Made by a program: the position numbers and the translations under genes. A stretch of 64,000 nucleotides of DNA from Polaribacter septentrionalilitoris (GTDB taxonomy: Bacteria > Bacteroidota > Bacteroidia > Flavobacteriales > Flavobacteriaceae): positions 186,001 to 250,000 of the forward strand of contig NZ_VRMJ01000033.1 in the NCBI RefSeq assembly GCF_009832745.1. The letters run 5' to 3'. Positions within the stretch are counted from its first letter, which is position 1. Every line of letters starts with the position of its first letter. The notes under the pieces were generated by a model. It ran no database searches. It saw nothing but the letters and a program-made list of their open reading frames with translations, and had not been told where the DNA came from. Shown in pieces: positions 1 to 8,246 of this stretch.

Positions 1-1094
1 CCAATAGAAGCATAATACGTTGTTTTATCAGTTCCGCCAGAGATGTTTAATCTATTGTTTGTTGAGAATGTAGTTCTGTAAAGGTTTCTCCAATTACGAG
101 CTTCAAAAACACCAATTAAATCTAACTCACCATCTCCATCTTCATCATTTCTGTTGATAAAATTATATAAACCATCAGGTCTTTTCTCAAAAGGACTTCT
201 TCCTGTTGGGAATTGGTATTCTGGTCCAGCTAAAGAATTAGGATCTAATTTATATTTTTCGGCCATTAATGCTACATAATCTTCTGTATTTGCTACATCA
301 TAAGGTAAAACAGCTTCTCCAACTGTAGTTGATGTAGAAAATTTATATTTTACAGTACCTTTTTTACCAGATTTTGTTGTTATTAAGATAACTCCGTTTG
401 CACCTAACGAACCATAAATTGCAGTTGCAGAAGCATCTTTTAGTACTTGAATAGACTCAATATCTTCTGGAGAAATACCACCAATACCACTTTTACTTGT
501 AGTTTGAAAATTTGTAGGGTCTGTTAAAAACTCTTCAGAGCTATCCATTACAATACCATCTATAACATATAATGGTTGATTAGAACCGCTTAAACTTGAT
601 GTACCTCTTATGTTAATAGAAACTGCAGCTCCTGGATCTCCATTAGATAAAACATTTAAACCAGAAACACCTTTTAAGACAGATTCAAAAACACCAACAC
701 CAGCCTTTTTTTCTGTGTCTACTTTAACAGTTGTAATAGCAGCAGTAACATCAGACTTTGTAGAACTACCATAACCAATTACAACAATTTCTTCTAATTG
801 TTCAGAGCTATTATCTAAAATAATAGTGATGTTTTTTTGATTGTTAACAACAACTTCTTTTGATTTATAACCCAAATAACTTATAACTAAAGTAGATGGT
901 TTTTTAGGTATATTAATAGAAAATAAACCATCAAAATCGGTTATTGATCCTATTGTAGTTCCTTTTATTAAAATAGAAGCACCAGGTAAAGGGTTATTCT
1001 CTTTATCTATTACTTTACCTTTAACAGTTAGTGTTGACTGAGCTAGAAACGCTAACGGAAAAAGCAACAATACTGTATAAAATATTTTTCTCAT
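1..1094 (-). CDS. SusC/RagA-family TonB-linked outer membrane receptor, N-terminal part (cut by window edge)
   Basis: The reading frame runs from an ATG at 1094 to the window edge, giving 364 residues of a protein normally about 1000 long. Residues 1-19 are a signal peptide (MRKIFYTVLLLFPLAFLAQ). Next comes a carboxypeptidase-regulatory-like domain (about 22-100, with PLPGASILIKGTT and TDFDGLFSI), then the SusC signature EEIVVIGYGSSTKSD and the start of the plug domain (RGTSSLSGSNQPLYVIDGI). SusC proteins import glycans through the outer membrane together with a SusD lipoprotein, which would lie beyond the left edge. The upstream regulator (1229-5116) is on the same strand, so this is the promoter-proximal end of a polysaccharide utilisation locus. 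Truncation is due to the window, not decay. Confidence 0.96.
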   Translation of the reverse strand, partial: MRKIFYTVLLLFPLAFLAQSTLTVKGKVIDKENNPLPGASILIKGTTIGSITDFDGLFSINIPKKPSTLVISYLGYKSKEVVVNNQKNITIILDNSSEQLEEIVVIGYGSSTKSDVTAAITTVKVDTEKKAGVGVFESVLKGVSGLNVLSNGDPGAAVSINIRGTSSLSGSNQPLYVIDGIVMDSSEEFLTDPTNFQTTSKSGIGGISPEDIESIQVLKDASATAIYGSLGANGVILITTKSGKKGTVKYKFSTSTTVGEAVLPYDVANTEDYVALMAEKYKLDPNSLAGPEYQFPTGRSPFEKRPDGLYNFINRNDEDGDGELDLIGVFEARNWRNLYRTTFSTNNRLNISGGTDKTTYYASI

Positions 1095-1162
1095 AATTGG
1101 GTTGATTTATATGATGCTAAAGTAGCATTAGAACTTATCATCTGCTTTTAATTAACATCACA

Positions 1163-1199
1163 ATAGGTATGATAATTGTCAAAATAGCAATTATACCTG
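1163..1199. promoter_or_regulatory. imperfect inverted repeat upstream of susC-like gene, possible regulator-binding site
   Basis: The arms are AGGTATGATAATTG and CAATTATACCT around a 9-base centre. They lie 69 bases upstream of the SusC start, between the regulator gene and its likely target. Hybrid two-component regulators bind upstream of susC genes, so an operator role is plausible; this is inference from position and symmetry only. Confidence 0.35.
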
Positions 1200-1228
1200 T
1201 TAAAATAGACTATGTTGATAATTTAAGG

Positions 1229-4200
1229 TTATTCTTTTTTTAGACTATCTAAAAAACCACTTGGAGTTTGGCCATAGAATTTTTTAAAAGAAGTGCTAAA
1301 GTATTTTGGGTTTGAAAAACCAGAACTATAAGCAACCTCTTTAATACTTAATTCTCCTTTTATTAATAAGTTTTTAGCATGCTTTAGTTTTGTGTGAATT
1401 ATAAAATCTTGAGGAGATAAGTTTACTAGATTTTTTAATTTCATATATAAAGATGTTCTACTCATACCAAAACTACCTGATAAATCATGTACAGAGAATG
1501 AATTGTTTTCTATATTCTCTATAATTTTATCTTCTAAATCTTTTACAAAATCACTATCCTTTTTATTTCTAAAAAGGTTGGCATTTTCAGAATCATTTTC
1601 ATGAATATATTTCTCGCGAAGTTTTCTCTGAAACTTTAAAGTGTTTGTAATTTTTGCTAATAAGAGTTTAGTGTTTACAGGCTTCTCTAAATATTCGCTA
1701 ACACCACTCTCTATACTTTCTATTTTTTGATTGGAATTTTGAAGCACAGTAAGCATAAAAACAGGAATATGATTTAGACTGATGTCTTCTTTTAGCCTTT
1801 TTGCCATCTCAACACCATCCATTTCAGGCATTATTAAATCTGTGATTATTAAATCTGGAAAATTTTGAGAAGCTATTTCTATTCCTTCTTTACCATTACT
1901 TGCCTCAAATACTAAAAAGTACTTTCCTAAATTTTCTACAAGATTTGCTCTTAACTCATCATTATCTTCAACGATTAAAATTTTAGCATCAGAAAATTTA
2001 CCTAACTCCAATTGTTCTTCTGCAGATTGCTCAATTTTTAAAGCTTCATTTTGTTTAGCTATAGACTCTTCGTAAGTAGATGTTAAGTTTTTTAATATAA
2101 TTGTAAAAGTGGTTCCTTTATTTTCTATACTATTAAATGTTATTGTACCACCTGTTTTTTCAATTAATTTTTTGGTCATGATAAGACCTAATCCTGTACC
2201 AGGACTTTGACTATTAATAGCGTTTCTTGCTCTGTAATAACGCTTTAAAATGTATTTTTGTTGATCTTTTGGAATACCTAAACCATCATCACAAATTTGA
2301 AGTTTTAACTCATTATTAGTGGTTCTATTTAATTTGATAATGATGTTACCTCCTTTAAAAGAATATTTTATGGCATTAGAGAGCAGGTTTAAGAAAATTT
2401 TATCGAAAACATCCTTGTAATAATAAAAGATATTATCTGGCCAATTGTTTTCAATTTTTATTGTTAAATCTCTTTCTTTAGTTAGCGGTTCAAAATTGTT
2501 TACTCTTGCTTTTAAATAATTCTCTACTTTAATTTTAGATACGTTTTGATATATATTGTCTTGAGAAGTTACCTTATGAAAGTTTAGCATTTGCTCAAAT
2601 AAAGAATTTAATCTTTTTACCGTAGATTGAATTTGTTTGTTAGATTCTTTAGAGTCGTTTTTATTGGTGATTTTCTCTAATGATGACATTAATATTGTAA
2701 GTGGTGTTTTTAATTCATGGGTAATATTATTAAAAAACTCTATTTGATCATCAGCATTTTTTTTATTAATAAGAATAGAAGTAAAGTGAATAACAGACCA
2801 TATTAATAATATTGATAATAGGAAATATATAAAATATGCTGTATTTGTTAACCACCAAGGAGAAAGCACTTCTATCTTAATAGTTCTAATATCACTTGAA
2901 ATATCATATTTATTAATTGCTTTAACTTTAAATATATAATTTCCGGCTTCTAGGTTGGTGTAATTTGCTAGATTATTATTGCTAGGTTTAGACCACTTTT
3001 TATCAAAACCTTCTAAAATCCAGGAATATTTCATGTTGTTTGGAGTGCTATGGTCTATCCCAACAAATTCCAATCCAATAGAATTTTCGTTATATTTTAA
3101 GTTTATAAGTTCTGTGACATTAATATGTTTTTTTAGTGGTGCATCAGAAGGATTAACAGTCTTGTTAAACAACTTAAAATTATCTAATACTAAATTTGGG
3201 TTTTCTGTTGGATTTTTAATTTTATTAGGATTGAAAAGGCTTATTCCGTCAACTCCTCCAAAAGCCAAAAAATTGTCATCTAGCTTAGCATAGCTGCCGT
3301 AATTAAATTCTGTACTAGCTAATCCATCTTTTTTATCATAGACATTGATAATAGTATCTTTATCTGTAATTTTAATATTGGCTAGACCCTGAGTAGTACT
3401 CGCCCAAATATTATTGTCGTTTTGTAAAAGTACACCTTGTACAATATCTGAAGGTAAACCAGAACCTATGTTTATTTTTTTTATTTCTTTGGTTTTAGAA
3501 TTATAAAAAATTACACCAGCTCCATTTGTTCCGATAACCAAATTATTATTTGAAGTTTCTTTAACGGATTGAATTGTTGAAAAAGCTAAAGATTTTTCAT
3601 TAGGTTCTAACTCTTCCATAATTCTAAAAGAGTTGTCACTAGGATTTATTTTGTGAACTCCATATCTACCAGAAGCTAAAATTTGGCCATTTTCTAATTC
3701 GGTAATTGATTTGATAAATAACAAAGGAAATTTAGTGATACTTTTATCTGGTTTAATAACCATCATTTCATTATCAATACCTGCAACCCAAATATTTTTA
3801 TGTTTGTCTTTTTTTATAGTATAAATTTTTGTGATGAGGTTTTTCTCTTTGTGTAAATTATTATAGTTTATTATTTTATAATTTTCTATGTTTATTTTAT
3901 ACAAACCAAAACTATAAGTTCCAACCCACATAAATTTGTTATCTGGCTCAAGAGCAAGCACTATTGTTTGAGATAGATTATCTTTATCGAACTTTTTGAT
4001 ATGCTTCCAGGTATTATTTTTCTGATTCCAAATACTTAAGCCATTCTTGGTTCCAAACCATAATTTCCCGTATTTATCTTTGGCTATACTTCTGGTAAAA
4101 TTACTTGATAAGCTATTTGTATTGTTTAATTCGTGTTGAATCTTTATAAGAGGAAGTTTGTTAAAGTTAAAGTAGTTAATACCTCCACCATACGTGGCAA

Positions 4201-5116
4201 TCCATAGAATTCCAGATTTATCTATTTCTATGTCATATATCCCATTACTAGATAGTGATGTTGGGTTGTTGAAATCTTGTAAGTAATGTTTAAGAATTTT
4301 GTTATTTTTTGTTTGATAAATACCATCTCCGTCTGTGGCAATAAAAAGGCTGTTAGAATCACCTTTAATAATGTCTTTAATAGGGAAACCAAATTCTTTC
4401 TCAATTTTGTCAAAAACAAAAACTCCTTTTTCTTTTTTTAATGAAAATTCATAACCAGATTCTGTTCCAACTAATAATTGATTATTTACAAACCCAGTAA
4501 AATGAACATCTTTAATACTTTCATCTAATTCTATCTCTCTATATTTTTCTGTGTTTAAATTATAGGAAAAAAGACCTTTTTCTGTTCCGCAAAAAACAAT
4601 GTTTCTAATAACAGTAATCGACATTATAGGCTTGTCAAAACTGGTAGGAACCAATTTTCTTTTTGCTTCATCATACTTCCATAACCCATTAAAACCTCCT
4701 ATCCAAATTGTTCCATTTTCATCTTCTTTTATGCTATTCACTAGAGATGGATTTATATTTTCTTCGGTTGTTAATAAATCGAACTTGTCTAAATCAGGAT
4801 TATAAATACAAACTCCTTTTTCAAGACCAGCAAATATATTTCCTTTGCTGTCTATAAAAATTTCAGAGGTTCTATTGCTTAAAGTTTTAGGTAGGCCATT
4901 GTAGGTATTGTAAAGTTTGTAGTATTTAGAGTTATGCTTTAAAACACCTTCTTCAGAAGCAATCCATAAATTTCCAATACTATCTTTTTTTATGGCATAT
5001 GTAATACTTTGTGTAGATGAGTTTTCACCAGACAGCTGCGAAAAATCAATAGAATTTTGACAAAAAGAAGTTTGGCTGAGAATGAAGAATACAATAAACA
5101 AAAATCGAAAACTCAT
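1229..5116 (-). CDS. hybrid two-component system regulator (SusR/HTCS type)
   Basis: A 1295-residue one-protein signalling system that senses glycan breakdown products in the periplasm and activates its locus. Signal peptide 1-19. About 20-640 is a Reg_prop beta-propeller sensor with many repeats such as GNLWIASEEG, GTIWIGGFNG and GILWIATYGGG. About 680-750 is a Y_Y_Y domain (YSWILEGFDKKWSKPS). One membrane segment follows at about 755-780. The HisKA domain has its phospho-acceptor His in NITHELKTPL (about 799), and the ATPase ends in SPGTGLGL. A receiver has its Asp in IITDLIMPEMDG (about 1092). The C-terminal 106 residues are an AraC-type DNA-binding domain. Order and length match the family. 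It sits upstream of the SusC gene on the same strand and very likely controls it. Confidence 0.96.
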   Translation of the reverse strand: MSFRFLFIVFFILSQTSFCQNSIDFSQLSGENSSTQSITYAIKKDSIGNLWIASEEGVLKHNSKYYKLYNTYNGLPKTLSNRTSEIFIDSKGNIFAGLEKGVCIYNPDLDKFDLLTTEENINPSLVNSIKEDENGTIWIGGFNGLWKYDEAKRKLVPTSFDKPIMSITVIRNIVFCGTEKGLFSYNLNTEKYREIELDESIKDVHFTGFVNNQLLVGTESGYEFSLKKEKGVFVFDKIEKEFGFPIKDIIKGDSNSLFIATDGDGIYQTKNNKILKHYLQDFNNPTSLSSNGIYDIEIDKSGILWIATYGGGINYFNFNKLPLIKIQHELNNTNSLSSNFTRSIAKDKYGKLWFGTKNGLSIWNQKNNTWKHIKKFDKDNLSQTIVLALEPDNKFMWVGTYSFGLYKINIENYKIINYNNLHKEKNLITKIYTIKKDKHKNIWVAGIDNEMMVIKPDKSITKFPLLFIKSITELENGQILASGRYGVHKINPSDNSFRIMEELEPNEKSLAFSTIQSVKETSNNNLVIGTNGAGVIFYNSKTKEIKKINIGSGLPSDIVQGVLLQNDNNIWASTTQGLANIKITDKDTIINVYDKKDGLASTEFNYGSYAKLDDNFLAFGGVDGISLFNPNKIKNPTENPNLVLDNFKLFNKTVNPSDAPLKKHINVTELINLKYNENSIGLEFVGIDHSTPNNMKYSWILEGFDKKWSKPSNNNLANYTNLEAGNYIFKVKAINKYDISSDIRTIKIEVLSPWWLTNTAYFIYFLLSILLIWSVIHFTSILINKKNADDQIEFFNNITHELKTPLTILMSSLEKITNKNDSKESNKQIQSTVKRLNSLFEQMLNFHKVTSQDNIYQNVSKIKVENYLKARVNNFEPLTKERDLTIKIENNWPDNIFYYYKDVFDKIFLNLLSNAIKYSFKGGNIIIKLNRTTNNELKLQICDDGLGIPKDQQKYILKRYYRARNAINSQSPGTGLGLIMTKKLIEKTGGTITFNSIENKGTTFTIILKNLTSTYEESIAKQNEALKIEQSAEEQLELGKFSDAKILIVEDNDELRANLVENLGKYFLVFEASNGKEGIEIASQNFPDLIITDLIMPEMDGVEMAKRLKEDISLNHIPVFMLTVLQNSNQKIESIESGVSEYLEKPVNTKLLLAKITNTLKFQRKLREKYIHENDSENANLFRNKKDSDFVKDLEDKIIENIENNSFSVHDLSGSFGMSRTSLYMKLKNLVNLSPQDFIIHTKLKHAKNLLIKGELSIKEVAYSSGFSNPKYFSTSFKKFYGQTPSGFLDSLKKE

Positions 5117-5671
5117 TATCTTAAGATATTATAAAAGAATAAAAACTAAATGTAATAAATATTAATTATAAAAAAGTAAAATTTAAGTTTTTCATTACTG
5201 TTTCTTATAATTTCAATCTTATAATCAAGATTGATTTTCACAATATAAATTTCAGGTTTTTCAGGTAAATCAACTTAAATTTTACTTAAGTTTTTTTTTA
5301 TTTTTTGTTGGATTACGATAGAAATAACATCTGCTAATTTTTCTTCTGAAACAGAAATAGAATTGTTGGATTTTTTCCAATAGTTAAAACAAATGATGCT
5401 TGCTATTTTTGATGTATCTTGGTTTGTTACAATTTTTAATATCGTTCATTTCCTTCTTTTTATGAACCCGAAACTTACTTCTAATTAGAGTTAATTCCGA
5501 AAAAACCTCATAAAGAAATCTTCGTCAAAAGTTTTTTATTCTAATTTGAGTTACCACGTCTACCAAAACCTTACCACTAAAATAATCGCTGTAACGCCTA
5601 CTGATTTTGAGGTTTACCAGCTTCTCCATATTATAACCTGTTCTACCATTTTCTTTAGAAGTATTCACTTG
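5117..5671. other. gene-poor degraded stretch
   Basis: No complete gene is visible. On the minus strand, 5286-5445 reads open without a start codon and contains SVSEEKLADVISIVIQQKI, which looks like the tail of a lost protein that I do not recognise. Two near-identical 15-base copies of TTCTAATT(A/T)GAGTTA occur at 5479 and 5539. The stretch ends in the truncated XRE gene and lies close to a tRNA gene, which would fit the scar of a lost integrated element. Confidence 0.4.
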
Positions 5672-5797
5672 ATGGATGCTCAAAATTTAAGAAAATATGA
5701 ATTGGGTAAACAAGAAATGAAAATTTCTATGCTGAAGAGGATTGCTGATGCCTTTGGAGTTTCTCCTTCAGAACTAATAAACTTTAACGAAGATTAA
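5672..5797 (+). pseudogene. truncated XRE-family helix-turn-helix repressor remnant
   Basis: Only the C-terminal half of an XRE/Cro helix-turn-helix domain remains: MDAQNLRKYELGKQEMKISM followed by LKRIADAFGVSPSELINF and a stop. In this family about 30 residues holding the first two helices normally precede DAQNLRKYE. Here the in-frame sequence upstream (open back to a TTG at 5546) is unrelated. The break falls inside the recognition-helix region, so DNA binding is unlikely. A functional 41-residue peptide cannot be excluded. Confidence 0.6.
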
Positions 5798-5979
5798 TTT
5801 AAAAAAAATATTTAGCTCTATATTTTTTTTACTTTTGTTACTATCAGAGCTTCTATTCCAATTTAATTTAAGGATACAGCAAAATATACTTTTCTATTAA
5901 TTCGGGTAAAATCGTGGGTAAAAAATAAAACAAAAAACCCTTAACCAATTTAAGGTTAAGAGTTTGTGAAAAATAATTG

Positions 5980-6051
5980 AGGTGTCGAGCGGATTCGAAC
6001 CGCTGTAACTGGTTTTGCAGACCAGTGCCTAAGCCCCTCGGCCACGACACC
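5980..6051 (-). tRNA. tRNA-Cys (GCA)
   Basis: A full cloverleaf reads on the minus strand. The 7-bp acceptor stem is GGTGTCG with CGACACC and discriminator T. The D stem is GCC/GGC. The anticodon arm is CTGGT-CTGCAAA-ACCAG with anticodon GCA, and the T arm is AGCGG-TTCGAAT-CCGCT. The 3' CCA is not encoded. Total length is 72 bases. Confidence 0.97.
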
Positions 6052-6069
6052 TTTTTCTATTTAGGATTG

Positions 6070-6099
6070 CAAATTTACGGTTTTTTACAATTACTACAA
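6070..6099 (-). promoter_or_regulatory. promoter of tRNA-Cys
   Basis: On the minus strand the -7 motif TAAATTTG (6077-6070) matches the Bacteroidota consensus TAnnTTTG. A TTG (6099-6097) lies 19 bases upstream as the -33 element. The box ends 18 bases before the mature tRNA, much like the tRNA-Leu promoter in this window. Confidence 0.65.
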
Positions 6100-6106
6100 G
6101 TATTTT

Positions 6107-6487
6107 TTAGTTTTTGATTTGCCAAGGTGGATTTTTTCTATTTTTTCCTCCATAAAACAATATAATCTGATTCTTATCTGGGTCTTGCAATCTAGCTTCA
6201 CGCCATAACCAAGTTTTATCAGTTGGGATTTCATCAAAATTAATACCTAAACCTATTAATTTATCTACTTTATTATCTAAATCCTCACATTCAAAATAGA
6301 CATAGATTCCATCTCCTTTTGGTAACTCTTCTACTTGATGTATTGAGAATGTAGCATCTCCATCAGGACAAACAAACCTTGCATAATGAGGTAATGCATT
6401 TACAATGAGCTCTAAACCTAATTTTTTATAAAAGATTATTGCCTTTTCAACATCTAAAGATGGAACAGTAATTTGGTTTAGATTCAT
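6107..6487 (-). CDS. VOC-family (glyoxalase/bleomycin-resistance-like) protein
   Basis: 126 residues with a vicinal-oxygen-chelate fold: MNLNQITVPSLDVEKAIIFY at the start, then DGDATFSIHQVEE, and the closing strand ARLQDPDKNQIILFYGG. This pattern marks small metal-dependent dioxygenases, isomerases and resistance proteins, but it does not define the substrate. It is the last gene of a tight run (DUF2452, folB, VOC), starting 6 bases after folB ends, so co-transcription is likely. A link to folate is not implied by the sequence. Confidence 0.85.
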   Translation of the reverse strand: MNLNQITVPSLDVEKAIIFYKKLGLELIVNALPHYARFVCPDGDATFSIHQVEELPKGDGIYVYFECEDLDNKVDKLIGLGINFDEIPTDKTWLWREARLQDPDKNQIILFYGGKNRKNPPWQIKN

Positions 6488-6493
6488 TAAAAT

Positions 6494-6850
6494 TTATCTT
6501 TTTTTAGATAAAATAATAACTACTTCTTCTACATTACCACCTATTGGCGGATTGATTTTAGCAACTGAAACTGTTGCTTTTTTTAACATAGAAATTTCTT
6601 TAAAAAAACGATTTAAAATACGTTGTGCAACTTCCTCTAATAACTTAGAACGAATGGCCATTTCTTCTTTTACAATATAATTTAAATGCACATAATCTAC
6701 GGTATCTGCTAAATCATCTGTTTTTGCTGATTTTTTTAAATCTGCTTTTACCTCAACATCTACACGATACCAAGAGCCTATTTTTGCCTCTTCATCTAAG
6801 CAACCATGTAATGCATATATCTTAATATTGTTAACTCTTATTTTTCCCAT
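6494..6850 (-). CDS. folB: dihydroneopterin aldolase
   Basis: 118 residues, the normal length of the family. The enzyme splits 7,8-dihydroneopterin to 6-hydroxymethyl-dihydropterin and glycolaldehyde in folate synthesis, as a cytoplasmic oligomer. Recognisable are the start KIRVNNIKIYALHGCLDEE with the pterin-binding-region glutamates (20-21), Tyr53 in VDYVHL, the LLEEVAQRI segment (70-78) and the catalytic-type Lys98 in VAKINPP. The ATG directly abuts the stop of the DUF2452 gene, so the two are probably translationally coupled. Confidence 0.95.
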   Translation of the reverse strand: MGKIRVNNIKIYALHGCLDEEAKIGSWYRVDVEVKADLKKSAKTDDLADTVDYVHLNYIVKEEMAIRSKLLEEVAQRILNRFFKEISMLKKATVSVAKINPPIGGNVEEVVIILSKKR

Positions 6851-7279
6851 TTATGCTTCTTTTTTAGATGCTGATTCAACTTTCTCCCACATTTTGTCAG
6901 AATTTAATCTGAATGAACCTAAATGCTGAAAACTACATTGCTCAGGAGCTATTATAGATAAAAATGATTCGTCTTTTTTGTTTTTATACAAATGATAGAT
7001 TTCGCCAATATTGGGTTCAAAACTAAATTTAGCATTGTACACCAAGTCATTGTATTGAAACTTTTGCATTAAATCTTCATATTGCTGCTTTACCTCATCA
7101 AATTTCGATTTAAATTGTTTATTGACACGCTGAATTCCATCGTTTTTCCAACTTGCAGTGTTTAGTGGTTTAATAACTGGAGAACTTGCAGAGGTACCAT
7201 AAGGCTTTAATGAAGCATCATATTGCTGACTTTCTTCATTGAAAACAACTAAATCTGGTTTTTTATTATCATTCTTCAT
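6851..7279 (-). CDS. DUF2452 family protein
   Basis: 142 residues from the ATG at 7279 (MKNDNKKPDLVVFNEE); a further in-frame start nine bases upstream is less natural. The protein matches the DUF2452 pattern as I recall it, with LKPYGTSASSPVIKP, IGEIYHLYKNKKDESFLSII and the ending LNSDKMWEKVE. Nothing in it suggests a signal peptide or membrane segment, and its function is unknown. Its stop codon touches the folB start. Confidence 0.8.
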   Translation of the reverse strand: MKNDNKKPDLVVFNEESQQYDASLKPYGTSASSPVIKPLNTASWKNDGIQRVNKQFKSKFDEVKQQYEDLMQKFQYNDLVYNAKFSFEPNIGEIYHLYKNKKDESFLSIIAPEQCSFQHLGSFRLNSDKMWEKVESASKKEA

Positions 7280-7320
7280 AAAATGCAAAATTTACTTTAA
7301 AATAGTTCTTTTGTTATTCA

Positions 7321-7704
7321 TTAAAGCGCATTGTTAATTTCTATCCAATAACCATCAGGGTCTTGTATATATAATTGATGAATACCGTCTTTTCTCACAT
7401 AATCTTTAGTTATGGTATTCTTCCAATCTGAATATTCAATATTTAAAGCGTTTAAATGCTGAATAAAAGAATCTAAGTCTGAAGTTGACAAAGCAAAATG
7501 CACTGCTTTATTTGTTTTGACTTCAAGTTTTGGACGTGGAATAATGTGCAATTGCTTATTCTCTGCTAACAATAACCATCTTGTTTGAGAATTAGAAGCT
7601 GTATTTTCTATTTCTTTTAATCCAAAAACTTTTTGATAAAATGCAATAGATTCATCTACATTTTTTACAGAAATCGCTATATGGTTTAAGATAAAAGAAG
7701 ACAT
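7321..7704 (-). CDS. VOC-family glyoxalase-like protein
   Basis: 127 residues with a classic glyoxalase I-like layout. His8 is in LNHIAISVKNVDESIAFY, a second His is in AVHFALSTSDLD (about 69), and a Glu is in GYWIEINNAL (about 122), matching the usual metal ligands of VOC enzymes. The QDPDGYWIEI block is typical of lactoylglutathione-lyase-like proteins, but the glutathione-contacting features cannot be judged by eye, so the substrate is open. It lies 41 bases upstream of the DUF2452 gene on the same strand. Confidence 0.88.
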   Translation of the reverse strand: MSSFILNHIAISVKNVDESIAFYQKVFGLKEIENTASNSQTRWLLLAENKQLHIIPRPKLEVKTNKAVHFALSTSDLDSFIQHLNALNIEYSDWKNTITKDYVRKDGIHQLYIQDPDGYWIEINNAL

Positions 7705-7822
7705 GTCTTTATTTTAATGTTGTAAAAATACAACAATAAATAAGCAGTAAAACTCCCTTTTAGAAAACTTTAACGAGCAAATATTTGAAAACTCTACATA
7801 AGGTCGAGATGACAAAAAGGAA

Positions 7823-8038
7823 TTAACTCGTGAAAAAATCGAATACGTTACTTATTGCACTTGTCTTTGTCTTATAAAATTCTGTATAAGTGCATCGTTC
7901 GCAAGTAACGCTTGTAAATTTTTGATTTTGGATATCGAAAATCTTTGACAATGTTCCTCCTGTTGCACGCATTTGCCCTAATTTATAATGTTTTGAATTG
8001 CACTTAGGGCAGGTGTAATTTCTAATTTGGTCGCTCAT
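7823..8038 (-). CDS. zinc-ribbon protein (DUF2082 / Zn_ribbon type)
   Basis: 71 residues with two Cys pairs: CPKC (10-13) and CERC (46-49). Between them is the conserved RATGGTLSKIFDIQNQKFTSV segment, followed by TYTEFYKTK. This arrangement matches the DUF2082 nucleic-acid-binding zinc-ribbon family, of unknown cellular role. It is transcribed divergently from glnS. Confidence 0.85.
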   Translation of the reverse strand: MSDQIRNYTCPKCNSKHYKLGQMRATGGTLSKIFDIQNQKFTSVTCERCTYTEFYKTKTSAISNVFDFFTS

Positions 8039-8153
8039 TGTAAATGTGTTTATTGATTAGATGCTGAAATTCTAATTTTGTTACAAGATAGTCAATAGCA
8101 ATTTATTGGGTAATAAGTTAAAATAGATTCCGAAACAAGTTCGGAACTAATTC

Positions 8154-8196
8154 AACTAAAAATTTTACTTCATCTTTAATTCGTAAAATTTTAGTT
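8154..8196. repeat. inverted repeat upstream of glnS
   Basis: The arms are AACTAAAAATTTTAC (8154-8168) and GTAAAATTTTAGTT (8183-8196), separated by 14 bases. They lie between the zinc-ribbon gene and the glnS promoter. There is no strong U tract, so it may be an operator or a chance AT-rich palindrome. Confidence 0.45.
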
Positions 8197-8213
8197 TCAT
8201 TGAGTATTTTACG

Positions 8214-8221
8214 TAATTTTG
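8214..8221 (+). promoter_or_regulatory. -7 promoter motif of glnS
   Basis: TAATTTTG matches TAnnTTTG and lies 25 bases upstream of the glnS ATG at 8247. No clear -33 TTTG is seen at the right distance (TTTC at 8195). Confidence 0.5.
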
Positions 8222-8246
8222 TTGCTTAATTTTTTTTGATAAAAGC

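Noticed and set aside
2979..3293. 104-residue open frame antisense to the hybrid regulator
   Set aside because: It lies fully inside the conserved coding sequence of the regulator and has no recognisable domain; a shadow frame.
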